From CADEFX01 sp046154585 (GTDB taxonomy: Bacteria > Pseudomonadota > Alphaproteobacteria > Rhizobiales > Hyphomicrobiaceae), in contig JBJXDX010000168.1 in the NCBI GenBank assembly GCA_046154585.1, positions 43,974-107,973 of the forward strand: a stretch of DNA of 64,000 nt. The letters run 5' to 3'. Numbering within the stretch: position 1 is the first letter of the stretch; every line of letters begins with the position of its first letter. The translations under genes were made by a program, and so were the position numbers. Positions 61,677 through 64,000 of this stretch are shown one piece after another. Below the pieces are notes generated by a model. That model saw only the letters and a list, made by a program, of their open reading frames with translations. It made no database searches and was not told where the DNA came from.

Positions 61677-62411
61677 CGGCGCCGTCCGTTCTGTGTCTGC
61701 CCATCGCGAGCCTAGAGCAGGATCGTTTCGGATTGAATGACCTAGCCTCACACGAGGCGCCCCGGCCGAAAGGTGAACCCTCCCGCACCGTCATGGCCAC
61801 GAAGGTGGCCATCCACGACGGCGCTCCATCGTACTGTGACTGCGTTTGTTTGCTCCTCTGACGTGGCATCCCTGCAGCACATCCCCAGCTTTGCGCACAC
61901 GCGCCAATCGCCCCGCAGCGCCGCGCGCTCGAGGTTCAGCGCGAAAAAGGGGAGCCGGGCGTTCTGAAACCCGGATGACCTATGCGCTTTTTCTGGGCTC
62001 CGAACGCCCGGCTGACCGCCTCCGAGTTCCGCATCGGCGCTCCGCTGGTCCGGCGGCCTACCGGGCGGATCATCGGACAGCGATTCCCGGATCAAGGCCA
62101 GGGCTCGATCGCGCCCCATGACCCGGAACGCCACCAGTATCGATGACCACGTCAAAGCGGGGATTACTTTTTTTCGCGGTGTCCCGGACATCCGGCCGGA
62201 CACCATCGGGACACCATCGGGACACCCGCCGGACAGGGTCGGACACCCCTCGGACACCCCTCGGACACCCCCCGACACAGCCCAAATACCGATCCGGACG
62301 CGTCCGGACGTTCCGGACACCCGTCCGGCTGCACATTTATGCGGCAGTCCCCGGCCACTCCGGGGATAACTCGCCGTCACTGAGGTCGGCCATGGGCAAC
62401 GGGCATGAGCG
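61677..62411. other. Gene-poor region (735 bp) with repeats
   Basis: No convincing gene. It contains CTAGAGCAGGATCGTTTCGG at about 61713-61732, a sequence type common as an interspersed repeat in this order, a perfect 8-bp-arm hairpin (ATGGCCAC-GAAG-GTGGCCAT, 61793-61812), and the GGACA array at 62186-62330. A long minus-strand frame (61748-62551) has no recognisable domain and runs through the repeats; it is not called as a gene. Confidence 0.55.
62186..62330. repeat. Array of GGACA/GGACG units at about 11-bp spacing
   Basis: GGACA or GGACG starts at 62186, 62198, 62209, 62220, 62231, 62241, 62252, 62263, 62296, 62306 and 62315, with degenerate units near 62274 and 62326. Most intervals are 10-12 bp, one helical turn. 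Three successive units are CGGACACCCCT/T/C and two are CGGGACACCAT, so it is a diverged tandem repeat with an 11-bp unit. On the minus strand it reads TGTCC. Confidence 0.8.
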
Positions 62412-63083
62412 TCAGGCGTACGCAACCCAGCCACGGAAGGCAAAGCCGGCATAGAAGAGGCTGACCTCGCTGAATCCCGCATCACGCAAGAGCTGCTCGT
62501 CATCCTCGGGAGCGAGAATCGACAAACGGGCAGCGATCGCGGACCGCGCATTCTCCATCTGCGACGGCTCGACGCCGGAGGCTACCGCGAAGGCGGCATA
62601 CCGCGCGAGCCACAGGCCACGATCGCCAGGCCCCTGAGGGAAGCTGAAATGAGCGACCGCGAAGGGTGCGCCGGGCTTCAGGCGGCGCCAGACTTCGTCG
62701 AGTGTGCGCCGGCGCTCCTCACGCTCAATGAAGTGCAGGGTCAGAATGCATGTTGCGGCATCGAACGGACCTTCCGGCGCGCTGTCGATGAGCCCATGGT
62801 GCAATCGTGCGCGAGCAGCGAAAGCCCCGATGGTCAACTGTGCGAGCTTCAACATCTCTGCGGATGGATCGACCCCGTCGAAGCGCCAACCGGGCCGGGC
62901 TTCGGCAAACGCCTTGATTTCCAGGCCGCCGCCCGCGCCGAGAACCAGCACCCGCGCATCGTCCGGCGCGCGCTCTGCGAGGAGAAGCGTGACCATGCGT
63001 TGCAGATCGGCGAAGCCGGGCACAAGACGCGGCGGCCCTTCAGCATAGCGTGCGACGGCCTGTGGGTCGGAGAAAGCGTCCAT
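62412..63083 (-). CDS. Class I SAM-dependent methyltransferase
   Basis: A 223-residue Rossmann-fold methyltransferase with motif I VLVLGAGGGLEIKAFAEA near residue 45 (an AGGG rather than a GxGxG start), ACILTLHFIEREERRR for the motif IV region, and KPGAPFAVAHFSF (post-motif). Related to the methyltransferase-12/25 group. Substrate unknown. ATG at 63083. It lies between the repeat-bearing gap and glyS. Confidence 0.85.
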   Translation of the reverse strand: MDAFSDPQAVARYAEGPPRLVPGFADLQRMVTLLLAERAPDDARVLVLGAGGGLEIKAFAEARPGWRFDGVDPSAEMLKLAQLTIGAFAARARLHHGLIDSAPEGPFDAATCILTLHFIEREERRRTLDEVWRRLKPGAPFAVAHFSFPQGPGDRGLWLARYAAFAVASGVEPSQMENARSAIAARLSILAPEDDEQLLRDAGFSEVSLFYAGFAFRGWVAYA

Positions 63084-63184
63084 GCGTGCAGCGTATCATG
63101 CCCAAACTTATTTCGTGAAAGCGCGAGTCGGTGCGATGGCGACTGCGGCCCGTCAGGCTCATCGCGTTCAGGCCGTAGTGGCCA

Positions 63185-64000
63185 TCAACCCGCAATCTTC
63201 GAAAAATCCGCCACGCCGAGCGTCGCCGCGCGAATCTCCGACAACAGCTTCAACCGGTTCTCGCGCAGCTTCGCGTCCTCGGCGTTGACGGTCACCTTGT
63301 CGAAGAACGCATCGACCGGCGCACGCAACTCCGACAGCGCCCGCATGGCGCCGGCGAAATTCTCCACGTTGATCGCCGCCTGCGTATCGAACTTCACCTT
63401 GGCGATGGCGGCCGCGAGGCCCTTCTCCTCCGGCGCCACCAGCAGCGCGCCGTCCGGCGTGCCGGCGTGGCTCCTCTTGTCCTTCTTCTCCTCGATCGAG
63501 AGGATGTTGGACGCCCGCTTGACGCCCGCCAGCAGGTTGGCGCCGTCGTCGGTGGTCAGAAACTCCGCCAGCGCCTCGACCCGCTTCACGATCAGCGCCA
63601 GGTCATCCTGCCCGCCGAGCGCAAACACCGCATCGATCAGATCATGCCGCGCGCCCTTCTCGCGCAGGTGGACTTTGAGGCGGTCGGCGAAGAAGGAGAG
63701 GAGGTCAATCGCTACAGTGGAGATATCGTCGCCTTGCCATTTCCTCGTGACGCGCCCGGAAGCAACAGCGCTTATTCCCGGAGACTCTTTAGCTTTCTGA
63801 AGCCGCTTCTGGTGAAGGGCGTCTTCCAGATAGTTCAGTGCGTCGTGCGAAACGCGGACCAACCCCACCCTCAAATCATTCTCCAACACGATCCTAATCA
63901 CGCCCAGCGCCGCCCGCCGCAGCTGATACGGATCGCCCGATCCCGTCGGCTTCTCACCAATCGCCCAGAACCCCACCAGCGTGTCGAGCTTGTCGGCCAG
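63185..64000 (-). CDS. glyS: Glycyl-tRNA synthetase beta subunit, C-terminal part
   Basis: The C-terminal 271 residues of the beta subunit of glycyl-tRNA synthetase, with the family stretch DKLDTLVGFWAIGEKPTGSGDPYQLRRAALGVIRI, the helical DALRV anticodon-binding-type region and VDAFFDKVTVNAED before the end. The N-terminal part lies beyond 64000, so the gene is cut by the window. A run of about 35 residues (near ALHQKRLQKAKE to RVTRKWQGDD) is less typical than the rest. The TGA stop is at 63185. Confidence 0.94.
   Translation of the reverse strand: MADKLDTLVGFWAIGEKPTGSGDPYQLRRAALGVIRIVLENDLRVGLVRVSHDALNYLEDALHQKRLQKAKESPGISAVASGRVTRKWQGDDISTVAIDLLSFFADRLKVHLREKGARHDLIDAVFALGGQDDLALIVKRVEALAEFLTTDDGANLLAGVKRASNILSIEEKKDKRSHAGTPDGALLVAPEEKGLAAAIAKVKFDTQAAINVENFAGAMRALSELRAPVDAFFDKVTVNAEDAKLRENRLKLLSEIRAATLGVADFSKIAG

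Noticed and set aside
62186..62330. CRISPR-like array
   Set aside because: Units are 11 bp with no spacers of 30-40 bp and no cas genes.
61748..62551. Minus-strand frame of 267 codons across the GGACA array
   Set aside because: No known domain, composition follows the repeats, and it overlaps the end of the methyltransferase gene. It could be a degraded gene; conservation of the part at 61800-62150 would change this view.

Overview
The window looks like chromosomal DNA of a GC-rich alphaproteobacterium, most likely of the order Hyphomicrobiales (Rhizobiales). This is inferred from gene content: a fused indolepyruvate:ferredoxin oxidoreductase, a MatB-type malonyl-CoA synthetase, a homogentisate cluster containing a DUF2783 gene, DUF1194, DUF3574 and extensin-like proteins, NicO with DUF1007, and many GTG/TTG starts. 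No tRNA, rRNA, CRISPR array, phage or intact insertion sequence was seen. The family is not resolved.

Layout. 0-10 kb: acyl-CoA and valine catabolism (CoA transferase III, 3-hydroxyisobutyryl-CoA hydrolase, acyl-CoA dehydrogenase, nitronate monooxygenase, GST), then an M20 dipeptidase, glutathione peroxidase and mmsA, which diverges from a Crp/Fnr regulator. 10.8-19.3 kb: a long operon of acyl-CoA synthetase, LivG, LivH, LivM, LivK, LivF and a phenylacetate-CoA-ligase-like enzyme, an uptake-plus-activation unit for an organic acid. 19.3-26 kb (minus strand): malonyl-CoA synthetase, an MFS transporter and a 1159-residue indolepyruvate oxidoreductase. 26-31 kb: metal and envelope genes (thioredoxin-like protein, NicO transporter, DUF1007, a bactofilin-cadherin-like fusion, ZnuA, L,D-transpeptidase).

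31.2-32 kb is a gene-poor gap with a possible LexA-type promoter and a strong hairpin. It is followed by gamma-glutamyltransferase and thiO. 34.9-41.9 kb is a tight seven-gene plus-strand operon: hmgA, fumarylacetoacetase, P450, an MBL-fold protein, a DinB-fold protein, a flavin monooxygenase and DUF2783. It has no recognisable GST-type maleylacetoacetate isomerase, and the DinB-fold protein is a candidate substitute. Next come a trifunctional Aas-like lysophospholipid acyltransferase/acyl-ACP synthetase, a tandem SDR pair and a frameshifted L-idonate 5-dehydrogenase. thiSGE lies 14 kb away from thiO.

50-64 kb is mostly housekeeping and envelope: CHAD protein, O-antigen ligase, M20 peptidase, ferrochelatase, SPFH protein with two NfeD proteins, KdsD, DUF1194, extensin-like protein, MFS transporter, gamma-glutamylcyclotransferase, a methyltransferase and the C-terminal end of glyS, cut by the window edge. 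A 735-bp gap at about 62 kb holds an array of GGACA units spaced close to one helical turn.

All calls come from reading sequence and translated motifs. No database search was run.
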